From positions 33,773-97,772 of the forward strand of contig WJMO01000007.1 of assembly GCA_014727915.1 (NCBI GenBank): a stretch of DNA of 64,000 bases, in the 5' to 3' direction. Origin of the DNA: Candidatus Altarchaeales archaeon (GTDB lineage: Archaea > Altiarchaeota > Altiarchaeia > IMC4 > SCGC-AAA252-I15). The notes under the pieces were generated by a model. It was not told the DNA's origin, ran no database searches, and saw nothing but the letters and a program-made list of their open reading frames with translations. Below, in pieces: positions 1-9,840 of the stretch (position 1 is the stretch's first letter; the number at the start of each line of letters is the position of its first letter). Position numbers and translations under genes: made by a program.

Positions 1-366
1 GTTGCGCTCCAGGTACTTCACCCTCTTGTTCACGATGCTCTTAGGGTAGCCGAGCATGTAAACGAAGAACACGCCGGATACGACAACGCCTATCGCCGGG
101 CCGAACTCCGGGTTTGCAGCCCCCCCGGACACGAGTATGAAGGAGAGTATGCCGCCCAATCCTATGAGGATGAAAGTGGACATGAAGAAGCAGACCGCCA
201 GGTACTCACGGGTTGTTATGTCATACTGGTCCCTGACGCCGGACTGATCGATGGCATCACGCATGAAAGGGAATAGATGGGTTAATATGGCCCCTACACC
301 TATGAACAGGCGTGAGCCCCCTCTCACAAACTTTGACTCAAGGACAGGTATCTTGGCCTCAGTCAT
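1..366 (-). CDS. Type II/IV secretion system F-domain (TadC/FlaJ/ArlJ-like) membrane protein, C-terminus truncated by window edge
   Basis: Minus-strand ORF starting at 366 reads MTEAKIPVLESKFVRGGSRLFIGVGAILTHLFPFMRDAIDQSGVRDQYD...YLAVCFFMSTFILIGLGGILSFIL; directly downstream of the FlaI-like ATPase. Confidence 0.75.
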   Translation of the reverse strand, partial: MTEAKIPVLESKFVRGGSRLFIGVGAILTHLFPFMRDAIDQSGVRDQYDITTREYLAVCFFMSTFILIGLGGILSFILVSGGAANPEFGPAIGVVVSGVFFVYMLGYPKSIVNKRVKYLERN

Positions 367-400
367 CAAATAGAATTAGTAATAGGTATTAAAGAGGGTG

Positions 401-1966
401 TCACGCGCCCTCCTCCTCTTCCCTATCTCCGAGCAGCGCCTCAGGACCCTCGTCGGACAGCACGACTTTGACCACTGTCTTACGGTCGATGTAGTAGCGG
501 TTGAGTATCCTCCCTACTTCGTCGACCTTGCGTATATCGTGCTTGACCATCCAGTTGAGTATGTTCTTCTTGAGGTTGATGTCCTCCACGACCTCGGCCC
601 TCGTCAAACCCGTGTGCCGGTATAACTCGGTGAACAACCTCATGGGCTCCACGTTGGGGACTATCTCGTCCTCCCGCGCATCCCACCGGTATATGATGTT
701 AGGCTTGTACCGCACTTCCCCGGACCTCCGCTTCTCCTCGTCCATCAGGAACTCCCCGACCTCGAATATGCGCCTTATGTTACGCCTCCGGTCCCGGAAC
801 ATCACGACGTTGAGGTGAACCGCCTCCAACATGCTGTGGGGCACCTCTATCGGGGGGTTGGTTATCCTCGTTATGGTCTGCTCGCAGGTGTCCGCGTGTA
901 TCGTGCAGTATACCGAGTGCCCTGTGTGCATCGCCTCGAACAGCACCTCAGCCTCCCGCTTCTTACGTATCTCGCCCATGACTATCCGGTCCGGCCGCAT
1001 CCTAAGAGAGTTAACCAGCAGGTCCAGCATGCTGACCTCGCCCTTCCCCTCGGGGTTGGGTTCCCGGGTCGTGAGGGGACACCAGTAGAGGTACTCTGGG
1101 AGCTGCAGCTCCCTGGTGTCCTCGATGCTGATTATGCGGTGGTTGGGCGGCATGAAGGGCATGCAGATGTTCAGGAAGCTCGTCTTCCCCGACCCTGTCC
1201 CTCCGCTGACGACTATGTTCATCTCGTATTGTATCATCAGCCAGATGAGAGCCAGCACCTCGGGGGTGGCGGTACCCGTCTTTATGAAGTCGGGGGCGGT
1301 CCACGGGTCCCTCGCGAACTTACGGATGGTTATCGTATTCCCCTTGGTCGCTATGGGCGTCAGGATGGCGTTGGCACGGTCTTTGCTCACGAGATGGGCG
1401 TCCAATAGGGGGCTGAGGGTGGTTATCTCCCGGCCGACCCGCCTGCCGATGGTGTTGGCATAGTTTTGGATGCGCATCTCGTTCTGTGGTGTGATGTTCG
1501 ACTTGAGCCATCCGAACTTCTTGTGGTATACTCTTATGGGCTCTGACGCGGAGTTTATTACTATCTCCTCCAGGTTCGGGTCGTTCAGGAAGAACTCTAT
1601 CTCGTCTAGGCCGAGTAGCTCGTGCAGCATGCTCAGCACGAAGTGGGTCTTCATCTCCGGGTCCAATCCGGGAAGCTCCTCGTCCAGTATAACCCCGGCT
1701 TTCTGCTCGAACTCCCCCTTCAACTGGCCCAGCAGCTTGGGGTCGAGTATCTCGCTGGTGCTCATCTCTACGCCGGCTATCAGGCGGTCTTTTATGTCGT
1801 CCAACAGGGCCATCGTAGCGACGTCCACCTCGGGAAGTATGAGCTTGTAGTAGGGTACGAAGTCCCTCATGATTATCTGAACGTGCGTTTCAACGCCTTC
1901 AGACTGTATCGTGTAGGAGTCCAGTACTTCGCCGTCAGCGGCCTTCTCACTTTTTTCCTTTGCCAT
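401..1966 (-). CDS. Type II/IV secretion ATPase (FlaI/ArlI, TadA, GspE/VirB11 family)
   Basis: Walker A GGTGSGKTSFLN, IISIEDTRELQLP, RPDRIVMGEIRKKREAEVLFEAMHTGHS, typical of archaeal T4P/archaellum ATPases. Confidence 0.93.
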   Translation of the reverse strand: MAKEKSEKAADGEVLDSYTIQSEGVETHVQIIMRDFVPYYKLILPEVDVATMALLDDIKDRLIAGVEMSTSEILDPKLLGQLKGEFEQKAGVILDEELPGLDPEMKTHFVLSMLHELLGLDEIEFFLNDPNLEEIVINSASEPIRVYHKKFGWLKSNITPQNEMRIQNYANTIGRRVGREITTLSPLLDAHLVSKDRANAILTPIATKGNTITIRKFARDPWTAPDFIKTGTATPEVLALIWLMIQYEMNIVVSGGTGSGKTSFLNICMPFMPPNHRIISIEDTRELQLPEYLYWCPLTTREPNPEGKGEVSMLDLLVNSLRMRPDRIVMGEIRKKREAEVLFEAMHTGHSVYCTIHADTCEQTITRITNPPIEVPHSMLEAVHLNVVMFRDRRRNIRRIFEVGEFLMDEEKRRSGEVRYKPNIIYRWDAREDEIVPNVEPMRLFTELYRHTGLTRAEVVEDINLKKNILNWMVKHDIRKVDEVGRILNRYYIDRKTVVKVVLSDEGPEALLGDREEEEGA

Positions 1967-3968
1967 CCGAGCCCTCCTTGGTAGACTTATCAGAGTGTAT
2001 GCTTATTATCTCAGGTTCGCCGATGGTTGGGTACCTGAGCTCCAGCAGGTTGTGCTCTTCCAGTATCATGGCCCAGGCCTCTATCTGGGTCTTGCTGACC
2101 TTCATCTTCTTCGCCAAGGCCTCATTTATCTTCAGCCTCCCCTTGGACTCCACCATCTCATAGAGCAGGTCTATGTTCGTGTGTATCTTCTTGCCCTCCT
2201 CCACACGCTTGTTGAAGCCCTTGCCGTCCTTGCCCAATGTTATCTTCGGCGCATCCCTGAGACGCCTTATCTCGTCCTTCCGCTTCTCCTTCGCCAAAAT
2301 GTCTCCCGCCGATGATATGGGAGATGATCCGCCACCAGACCGCTGCATCTTCAGCTCTTCGAGCCTCGCGGACTTTCTCTCATCGACCTGCTTCTCGCCT
2401 GTCCCGGCGCCGCCATCCTTTGTCTTCCGGAGCTCCGCGTATCTTTGGGCTTTGACAGGGTCAAGGTTGAGGTTTCTCGCGAAGTCTATCAGGTTGAATC
2501 CGCCACCTATCTTCTTGACCTTCCTCTTCTCCTTCAGCATCTTCCTGCGCTCTTCCTTCGCTGCGTCAGATCCTCCGGAGAAGACGCTCTTAAGACCGGA
2601 CATCACGGATTTCTTCTCCTTCTCGCCCGGTTCCGGCCTGAGCCGGGATTTGATCTTTATCTTCAGGGTTGAGAGTTTCACCGGCTTGGACAGCATGTAG
2701 TTTATGTTGGTGCGGACGGACTCGTTCAGGTCGTCCTCTGTCATCTCGAATATCTCGAGGTCTCCCTTGGTCCCGACGAACTCCGTCTGTATCTCGGAGA
2801 GGGCCTCATCACCGAATGTGACCTCCGCCTGGTCCATGTGCTCGAAAGATGCCGCTACTATCTCGCCCTTGTCTATGAGCAGGCCGGCGGTGTAGGCTTG
2901 GTCGTCGAGTTCCGCGTACAGCCTCATCGCGCCCACGAACTCGGTGGCAAGGCTCTTGCACACGTTCCTGAACTCCTCCTCCGTCTCCGGCATTACCTTG
3001 TCGCCGCTGACGACCATCTTGGACGAATCCCGGCCTTTATCCCCATCCTGCCGGGCAGGCTCTGGCTCTGACCCGCCCTGGGATCCGGTTCCTGAGACAG
3101 CGGATGTTTCGGGTTTGCCCACATCCCCTGCCGTGGGCTCTTCTGCAGGGGTTTCAGCTGTTGTTGTGGGGGGAGCTTCCTGGCCGGACTCCGAGGGCTC
3201 TTGAGACGTTGAAAACCCGGTTTCGGGAGTCGGGGTCCCGGACTCGACCGGGATTTCAGGTGTCGTAGGTGAGGGTTCGGGCTCTGAATGCTCGGGGGGT
3301 GAAGTGGGATGTTCGGTCGGGGTTGGAGATTCGGATGTTGAGGGTGATATTTCCTGCGAGGATGAACTGCTGGTTTCAGGTGTTTCAGCCGCAGGCTCCT
3401 GTTCGGACTCCGGTGTAGGCGAAGGCGCAGGCTCGGGGGTTGCGGCGGGTGTGGGCTGGGATTCGGGTTGGGGGATAGGTGGGGGTTCAGGCGGTGTTGT
3501 GTCTGGGGCGGACTGGACAGGCTCGGTTGCGGGGATTGGCTCTGCCGTGGCAGGGGTCTCCGGAGACGCAGCCGCTGTTCCCTGCGCTCCCCCAGAAGTG
3601 GGGGGTGTCTGCTGGCCATCAGATGGCGTTTCCGGCTCGCCTGAGGGGTCGGATGGAATGCCAGGGTCGGGGGAGGGAGTAGGTGCGTGCGGTTCCTTGT
3701 GTTCGTGGGATTTCAGCACCGCACCGCCGGATATGCTGTATTCGGTCTTGCCGAGGAACTTCTTCTTGACCTTGATTATGCCCTTATCCTTCAGGTAGGA
3801 GGTGTAGCGGCCCAGTTCCTTCTTGTCGATTCCCGTAGAGGATGAAAGCTCCTTGTCCGAGACCACACCCCGGCGTTTTATCTCGTCTAAGACGCGTTTA
3901 AGGCGTAATGCCCCCTGTTTCTTCCGTTCTTCAACGCCCCCGTGAAGCCGGTTCTTAACGTCGGACAT
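1947..3968 (-). CDS. Protein with N- and C-terminal winged-helix-like segments joined by a long Pro/Glu/Ser/Thr-rich linker
   Basis: Start chosen at internal Met (MSDVKNRLHGG) so the CDS does not overlap the upstream gene; N-term RVLDEIKRRGVVSDKELSSSTGIDKKELGRYTSYLKDKGIIKV; C-term LLYEMVESKGRLKINEALAKKMKVSKTQIEAWAMILEEHNLLELRY; ~200-aa low-complexity centre. Confidence 0.8.
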   Translation of the reverse strand: MSDVKNRLHGGVEERKKQGALRLKRVLDEIKRRGVVSDKELSSSTGIDKKELGRYTSYLKDKGIIKVKKKFLGKTEYSISGGAVLKSHEHKEPHAPTPSPDPGIPSDPSGEPETPSDGQQTPPTSGGAQGTAAASPETPATAEPIPATEPVQSAPDTTPPEPPPIPQPESQPTPAATPEPAPSPTPESEQEPAAETPETSSSSSQEISPSTSESPTPTEHPTSPPEHSEPEPSPTTPEIPVESGTPTPETGFSTSQEPSESGQEAPPTTTAETPAEEPTAGDVGKPETSAVSGTGSQGGSEPEPARQDGDKGRDSSKMVVSGDKVMPETEEEFRNVCKSLATEFVGAMRLYAELDDQAYTAGLLIDKGEIVAASFEHMDQAEVTFGDEALSEIQTEFVGTKGDLEIFEMTEDDLNESVRTNINYMLSKPVKLSTLKIKIKSRLRPEPGEKEKKSVMSGLKSVFSGGSDAAKEERRKMLKEKRKVKKIGGGFNLIDFARNLNLDPVKAQRYAELRKTKDGGAGTGEKQVDERKSARLEELKMQRSGGGSSPISSAGDILAKEKRKDEIRRLRDAPKITLGKDGKGFNKRVEEGKKIHTNIDLLYEMVESKGRLKINEALAKKMKVSKTQIEAWAMILEEHNLLELRYPTIGEPEIISIHSDKSTKEGSDGKGKK

Positions 3969-4018
3969 AATCCACCAATATACATTTACCCCCAGTAGAT
4001 TAAAATTAAAAGGGGGGT

Positions 4019-6613
4019 TCAGGAGCATGTGACGTTGAAGTCGTCCACGTAGAAGCCGTACTGGGTGAAGATGTCATTGTTCGAATCCAGCCTGAACCGA
4101 ACCCAAAGGCTGCCGCCGGCGTAGGAGCTCAGGTCATAGGAGTGCTGGGTCCAGACGTCCTCCCTCCAGCTGCCGCTCATCAGCTCGTCCCAGCTGTTTC
4201 CGTCAGATGAAGCCTCGACATAAACCTCATCACCGGCGCCCAGGACAACCCAGTACTTGTCCATGAAGTAGAGTGTGACAGGCCCTGCGACACCTGACAG
4301 GTCGATCTCTGGGCTCTCCAGCCACTCGTTGGCGTTCTTGTTGTAGTCGTGGCTTAGGTCAGTCGCCCAGCAGCTGCTCCCAGAGTATGCATTGCCCCAC
4401 CAGGGGTCGCCAAGCTCCCACTCGTCCTGGGGGCCTCCGTGTGTCCAAAGGCCTTCCCCGGATTCCATGTCGTCGAAGAAGCCGCAAACGGAAGGCGGGG
4501 AAGTCGTGGAAGTTGTTGAGGAGGTCGTTGTCGTGGAGGTGGTGGTCGGCCCGGAAATGCATGCTGGATTGCCCGCGTCCAGGTCCGCCCGGAAGGTGTA
4601 GGATCCGTTGTATCCGAAGCGTGGAGCGTCAACGTCCAATGCGATTATGTATGTTTCGCCCCCGATTACACAGTAGGATTCAAGGTTGACAGGCTCCATG
4701 TTCAACCTCACCTCAGGAGATGACGTGCACATGCCGTCGAGGGAGTAGTTGTAGATTATTATGTCTGTCCGGTCGTCGCCTGTCACGTTGCTGGTTCCCG
4801 TGAACGTCAGGTCTAGCAGCCCGTCAGAGGAGGGAGTGAACTGGTAGAAGTGCCATTCGCTGGTGTTATACCCGTAGTAGTCGCATGTGACCTGGTTACC
4901 GTCGGTTAGCCCCGGGGGTAGGGGCGAGTCACAGGTGGTGCAGAAGTCGAGGTCGTCGTAGTCGCAGTCGTGTATCTCGCCGCAGCCTGTGAAGTATATG
5001 AGGCAGTCGTAGTCGAGCCAGTCGGGCTGTCCGTCCAGGTCGTCGTCGGCGCCGTCCACACAGACCTCAGTGGAGCCGGGGCAGCCGGTGACGTTCACGC
5101 AGACCGTGTCCACGTCTAATACCTCGGCGTGGGCATCGTCCAAACGCATCACAAATTCGTCGGATGGGCAGACACCTTTCACGGCGCAGCCTTCGACCCC
5201 CTTCCAGTAGAGGTAGTCCACCCAGGTGGCGTTTTCGGTCACTGTTATCCCATGGTAGTCCAGGTAGAATGGGTCGACCAGCGTCTCCAACCCTATGTCG
5301 GAGGTGTTGAAGAAGTGCATGCTCTGTGTGGCGTACTTGTCTGAGAGGTTGTATCGGCCGTCCAAGCGGTCGAAGAAGGAAGGTCCGTCGAAGCCGCCGA
5401 ATGCGCTGGCGTTGCTGACCTGGTAGCATGTGGTGTTGATGGAGTTCGAGGCGATCCCTATAAGAACCTGGTGTATGTCGCAGTCATCGTTGTTCAGTAT
5501 CTGGATGCACGCCCCCTCCGAGAACTCGCCCTCGTCGCACCCTGCCGGCCGGTCCCATCCTGGGACCTGCGGCGGTTCGGTGTCCATGTCCCCCGTCGCA
5601 GTGATCCAGGGTATGGTGAGGTTGCATTTCTTTGCGAAGCTCTCGGGGGCGTTCTTCTGGTAGTTGATTATGCCCGCGAACGAGTTCGGGTGGCTTGAGT
5701 TGAAGCAAACATGCTCCTCGTACTGGTTGCATCCTCCGAAGCCCTGGTCCAACACGAGTATCAAACCGCTGATGACATCAGGGTCCTCGTTGATGCAGTA
5801 GTCAGCTAAGCTCCCATAGTCCGCCTTTATGGTGGAGTGGAAGACCACGTCACCTGTCGCCTGGCCGACTCCGGGGGACTCGGTCATTATGCTGCAGCCG
5901 GCTATCATCTCGTTGTCGATGAATGTGGTGCAGTTGTTGATGTACTTTATCACGAACGAGTTCGTGTTCAGGGGGAATAGGGGATCCTCCAGTCCGATGA
6001 TGGACGTTGGGGAAGCCACGAGGACACTGTCCCCGACGTAGTAGCATGTGCCCGCCTCGTCGTATACGTTGAAGGACGTGTTGGCGATGGCCATGAAAGT
6101 CCACGGGTCCCTGGGGATCAGGTGGAGCGTGTTCAGGGATATGTTCACGACGAAGTGCATGTCCCTCCCCTGACTTTCTATGCGGTCAAGCCACTGTGAG
6201 AGGGTGTGGTTTACCATGTAGCTGATGTTCTGGTCGTGTAGTGTGCCGCACATTATGAGCTCGGTCAGCGCGGCCTCGCTGCCATTCACGCCCATCCGGA
6301 ACCTGTCACAGTTCACATGGCATGAGGGAGTGCATTTGAAGGAGTAATCCTGGAGGTCGTCGCCGGACAGAACAACATCGTCTATGGCGTAGATGGTCGC
6401 TCGCCTTCCGAATATGACCAGGGCCCGCTCCAGGTCTCCGCGGACGTCCTCGACGAAGTAGTGGAGCTCATCGCATCTTATCTTGGATATGGTGTCGTCT
6501 GTCTTGGTCTTGGAGACCGTCGCATAGTATGACACGAAGAGTATCAGGGGTATGACTAGCAGGACGACGGCTATCGTGAAGAATAGTCCTCGCTTTTCCT
6601 TTTTCATAGCCAC
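4019..6613 (-). CDS. Giant pilin-like surface protein with PPC-like and C-terminal MAM/immune-inhibitor-A-like module
   Basis: KKEKRGLFFTIAVVLLVIPLILFVSYY N-terminal helix; many Cys; TTTSTTTTSSTTSTTS linker; C-term FDDMESGEGLWTHGGPQDEWELGDP...WVRFRLDSNNDIFTQYGFYVDDFNV. Confidence 0.82.
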   Translation of the reverse strand: MAMKKEKRGLFFTIAVVLLVIPLILFVSYYATVSKTKTDDTISKIRCDELHYFVEDVRGDLERALVIFGRRATIYAIDDVVLSGDDLQDYSFKCTPSCHVNCDRFRMGVNGSEAALTELIMCGTLHDQNISYMVNHTLSQWLDRIESQGRDMHFVVNISLNTLHLIPRDPWTFMAIANTSFNVYDEAGTCYYVGDSVLVASPTSIIGLEDPLFPLNTNSFVIKYINNCTTFIDNEMIAGCSIMTESPGVGQATGDVVFHSTIKADYGSLADYCINEDPDVISGLILVLDQGFGGCNQYEEHVCFNSSHPNSFAGIINYQKNAPESFAKKCNLTIPWITATGDMDTEPPQVPGWDRPAGCDEGEFSEGACIQILNNDDCDIHQVLIGIASNSINTTCYQVSNASAFGGFDGPSFFDRLDGRYNLSDKYATQSMHFFNTSDIGLETLVDPFYLDYHGITVTENATWVDYLYWKGVEGCAVKGVCPSDEFVMRLDDAHAEVLDVDTVCVNVTGCPGSTEVCVDGADDDLDGQPDWLDYDCLIYFTGCGEIHDCDYDDLDFCTTCDSPLPPGLTDGNQVTCDYYGYNTSEWHFYQFTPSSDGLLDLTFTGTSNVTGDDRTDIIIYNYSLDGMCTSSPEVRLNMEPVNLESYCVIGGETYIIALDVDAPRFGYNGSYTFRADLDAGNPACISGPTTTSTTTTSSTTSTTSPPSVCGFFDDMESGEGLWTHGGPQDEWELGDPWWGNAYSGSSCWATDLSHDYNKNANEWLESPEIDLSGVAGPVTLYFMDKYWVVLGAGDEVYVEASSDGNSWDELMSGSWREDVWTQHSYDLSSYAGGSLWVRFRLDSNNDIFTQYGFYVDDFNVTCS

Positions 6614-9600
6614 ACCATCAACTTGAATTTCGCAGGCCCCCAGAGGGACTGGACTCCGCCCGCGCTCGATATCTCGAACTCTATCATGTTGGGGTCGAAC
6701 AGCAGGTCGACTTCGCCGTCGTCGTCCAGGTCCAGCTGGTCCATCAGCCTGAAAACGGCATCGTTGACCGCATCCCCCGCAACATATGATTTGTTCATAG
6801 GACTATTAAGTCCAGGGGTGTAAAAGCAGTTAGACGAGCCCCCGTATGCCGTCGGTATGGGAGCGTTGAAGCTCGTCCCGTCCTCGAACTCTATCTCCCA
6901 GTTGCAGCCCAGGTTGTCGTCGAAGACCCCACCGTATCCTACCATGCTCTGCAGGCGGATAGTGTATATTGCCCTGTCGTCAGGCGAGCAACCGGTACGG
7001 TTGTCCTCGGAATCCCCGGTTTCGATCGTGAGCGTCGTGTTGCCGCCGATCAGTATCTTCTCAGGGGGTATTTGAACTATGTAGGGGTCTCCCAGTAGGG
7101 CGTAGTCGGAGCCCCAGTCTGAAAGCTGATAGACTATCTCCCCCCCTCCAGAGTCCACGTCCAGGTAGTCCGTCCAGTGCTCTCCAGAATAGGAGGTCAC
7201 CCTGGCAGATGAGACGACGACATCAGGCGGTATCTCGACCACCCCCCTGCAGTTGAGGGTGTCGTCGAAGCGGTCGGTGGACTGTGTGATCGAGACCGTC
7301 CCATAGTCGGACAGGTTCAAGGGCATGTAGTCGATTTCAAGGTATGAGTCGGGGAAAAGCTGGGACTCCCTGAGCTCTCCGCCGTAGAATACTGTCTGGC
7401 TCTCCAGGCTGGACTCGTAGATGTCCTTTGAGAAGTTGAGGTAGCAGTCAACCGCGGCAGTGGAGTTGCCTCCGGGGCAGAAAGCTCCGTCGCCGCATTC
7501 CGCAGAGTGTATGAGGGTCAGCTCGGAATTTAAGCAGCCAAGTGTCGCAGGCCCGAACCCGATGGTGCGGACTTCGGCACCCAAGTCGTTTTGGGCGCGT
7601 TGGGAAGCGCATATCGCATCATAGACTGCGGGAAGGCAGTAGGTGTTCTCGCAGTCGCCCGTGGTGGCCCCGCAGCTCCTGTCGCCTGTCGTCTGAGTGC
7701 ACGACCCCGTGCAGTCACCGCATCCGCTGGTCTCAGGCGGTACGAGGACCTCCAGGTCGTCTATCATTATGTGCTCGCTGTCGGTTGACGTGGAACCCCA
7801 GAATTGAAGCACGAGGTCGTTTAAGGAGTCGGGTATGTCGGCTTCCGCGACCGCCCAGGTGAGCTGCCCGCTTCCTATGTCGGGCGACAGGACCTCCACT
7901 ATGGGCTCCCATCCGCTGCCGTCCCAGTAGTACAGTCCCATCTCGTCAGAGTCCTCCGTGTCCTCGTAGCTGTACCAGACCCTGACCTTGACGTCGTTGT
8001 GGGCTGAGATGTCGATGGGAGTCCTGTTCAAAGCCACATACTCGGGGTTGAAACCGCCCCATATCCCAAAGTAGGACGATCCGCTGTGAGGGCCGTATGA
8101 GCCTGCGCTCGCCTTCCCATAGAGGTAGCCTCCTGGCGCGGTTGTGCGCTCACCGTCCACCGTCCACTCGGCTATCTCGGAGTCGGCTTCGAAGTCTGTG
8201 GTGAACAGCACGGTTCGGTTCTGGTAGTTGCAGCTGCCGCAGTTATAGCCTGTTATGCCGTCGGTCATCACGATGATGTAGTTGCTCCTAGTCGGGCTCC
8301 AAACGTCGTCGAGTAGGTTGTAGGCCTGGTTTATAGCGCAGCAGACGCAGGTTCCTCCCGAGGGGTCGTTGCTGTATCCCATAACATGGGAGACCATGCT
8401 TTCGTTGTCCTGGGGGTCGCTGAATCTGTAGGAAGAGCCGCCGTCTGCTTCGGCCTCGGTGTCAAATGAGACCAGGGCCATCCGGTTCCCGGTGTGGTTC
8501 ATGACCGTGTTTATGAAGTCCCTCGCCAGGCATTTGGCGAGGCTTATGCGCTTGGTGTCGTCGTCGAACAGGTCCGGGCTGTCGCACCCCCGCTCCTCCC
8601 CTTCAGAGCCGGTGTTGTCGCCTATCCGGAAGTCCATGCTCCCGGAGACGTCGGTTATCAGCACCACGTCCGCGTTGCCTGAAGCGACCACCTCGGACAT
8701 GTTACCCGTGCCCATCCGGAGCGGCACGTTGTTCTGGTCCAGGTCCGGGTGGTATATCAAACCTATGGGGGCGCCCTGGATCTCAGCGTCCGAGAGGGTT
8801 ATGAACTGTTCGCTCTCGTTCCCGTCGGCTGAGAAGACGGTGGTGCCGCCTATGTTCAGGTATGTGGAGTAGTTGCTCATGTAATGGAGGTAGAGGCCGA
8901 TGGACTCAACGCGTCCTGGCACGTAGAAGGAGTCGTAGAGGTTTATTATGCCGTTGATTCCCGGGAAGTGATACCATGTGGTCCGGGCGACCTCGTCAGT
9001 GTCCATCTCCGAGGTGTTGTATAGTATGTGTATGAACCCTCCGCCGATGTAGTGGTCTTCTATGGTTCCCTCAGTGAACATTAGGGTGAAGTTGTTGGGA
9101 GCCCCCAGGATGATGTTGGACAGGTCCGCTTCCGCGACGCACCCGTTGCCCGGGCCGGCTGGCAATCCCTCCCGTAGGTTGGCGCTCATGTTGCCTCCGA
9201 TGGGCTCGAACGCGCCCGCGAAGTTCTCGTTTATGTAGAGGTTAAAGTCCGAGGGGGAGTTAAGCTCGAAGCAGCAGCGTTGTATGGTCGCATCAGAGGG
9301 GAGACCCCGCACGAACACTGTTATGTTGCCCTGGCCGGTGTAGCCGCCGAAGTACGTGTAGGATGACGTCTCCTTCTCCCTTATGTTCGCGAGGAACGCC
9401 CTCGCGACATTGCCCCTTGTGGGCAGCCCCCGGCCGTAGCCGACGAGCAGCCGGGTGGAGTGGGTCAACGTAGTTGCCTGGCCAGGGGGTATGCGGGTGT
9501 TGTTGGCTACCATCTCGCCGTCTATCGTCAGCGCCCATCCGACATTCGTGGGGAGCAGCTGGTTTATGTGGTGGGCTGACAGGTTGGATGCGTTCAGCCA

Positions 9601-9840
9601 GTGGGGGCTGGTCTGGTTCCCGTTCGCTGCAGCCCACTCCTCCCCTATCTGGTCCAAGACGCCTATCTTGTTCAGCACGTCCATGGTGTCTTCGGAGACG
9701 TAGTGAAGACGTTTGACCGAGATGTCGGATGCGGATGACCCGCTATATCGCAAGCCCATCAAAGCCGTCAATATGACCATGACCACCGTCAACGCGACGA
9801 CCGCATCCAACAATATCGCATATCCCCTCTTCATCGCCAC
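6604..9840 (-). CDS. Giant pilin-like von Willebrand factor A domain protein
   Basis: N-term MKRGYAILLDAVVALTVVMVILTALMGL; MIDAS-like VVLITDVSGSMD; ALVSFDTEA; IIVMTDG; EVRTIGFGP; overlaps both neighbouring genes by 10 bp. Confidence 0.88.
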   Translation of the reverse strand: MAMKRGYAILLDAVVALTVVMVILTALMGLRYSGSSASDISVKRLHYVSEDTMDVLNKIGVLDQIGEEWAAANGNQTSPHWLNASNLSAHHINQLLPTNVGWALTIDGEMVANNTRIPPGQATTLTHSTRLLVGYGRGLPTRGNVARAFLANIREKETSSYTYFGGYTGQGNITVFVRGLPSDATIQRCCFELNSPSDFNLYINENFAGAFEPIGGNMSANLREGLPAGPGNGCVAEADLSNIILGAPNNFTLMFTEGTIEDHYIGGGFIHILYNTSEMDTDEVARTTWYHFPGINGIINLYDSFYVPGRVESIGLYLHYMSNYSTYLNIGGTTVFSADGNESEQFITLSDAEIQGAPIGLIYHPDLDQNNVPLRMGTGNMSEVVASGNADVVLITDVSGSMDFRIGDNTGSEGEERGCDSPDLFDDDTKRISLAKCLARDFINTVMNHTGNRMALVSFDTEAEADGGSSYRFSDPQDNESMVSHVMGYSNDPSGGTCVCCAINQAYNLLDDVWSPTRSNYIIVMTDGITGYNCGSCNYQNRTVLFTTDFEADSEIAEWTVDGERTTAPGGYLYGKASAGSYGPHSGSSYFGIWGGFNPEYVALNRTPIDISAHNDVKVRVWYSYEDTEDSDEMGLYYWDGSGWEPIVEVLSPDIGSGQLTWAVAEADIPDSLNDLVLQFWGSTSTDSEHIMIDDLEVLVPPETSGCGDCTGSCTQTTGDRSCGATTGDCENTYCLPAVYDAICASQRAQNDLGAEVRTIGFGPATLGCLNSELTLIHSAECGDGAFCPGGNSTAAVDCYLNFSKDIYESSLESQTVFYGGELRESQLFPDSYLEIDYMPLNLSDYGTVSITQSTDRFDDTLNCRGVVEIPPDVVVSSARVTSYSGEHWTDYLDVDSGGGEIVYQLSDWGSDYALLGDPYIVQIPPEKILIGGNTTLTIETGDSEDNRTGCSPDDRAIYTIRLQSMVGYGGVFDDNLGCNWEIEFEDGTSFNAPIPTAYGGSSNCFYTPGLNSPMNKSYVAGDAVNDAVFRLMDQLDLDDDGEVDLLFDPNMIEFEISSAGGVQSLWGPAKFKLMVWL

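Noticed and set aside
815-1408. 197-aa + strand ORF within the T4P ATPase
   Set aside because: Antisense to conserved Walker motifs; GC-rich shadow frame
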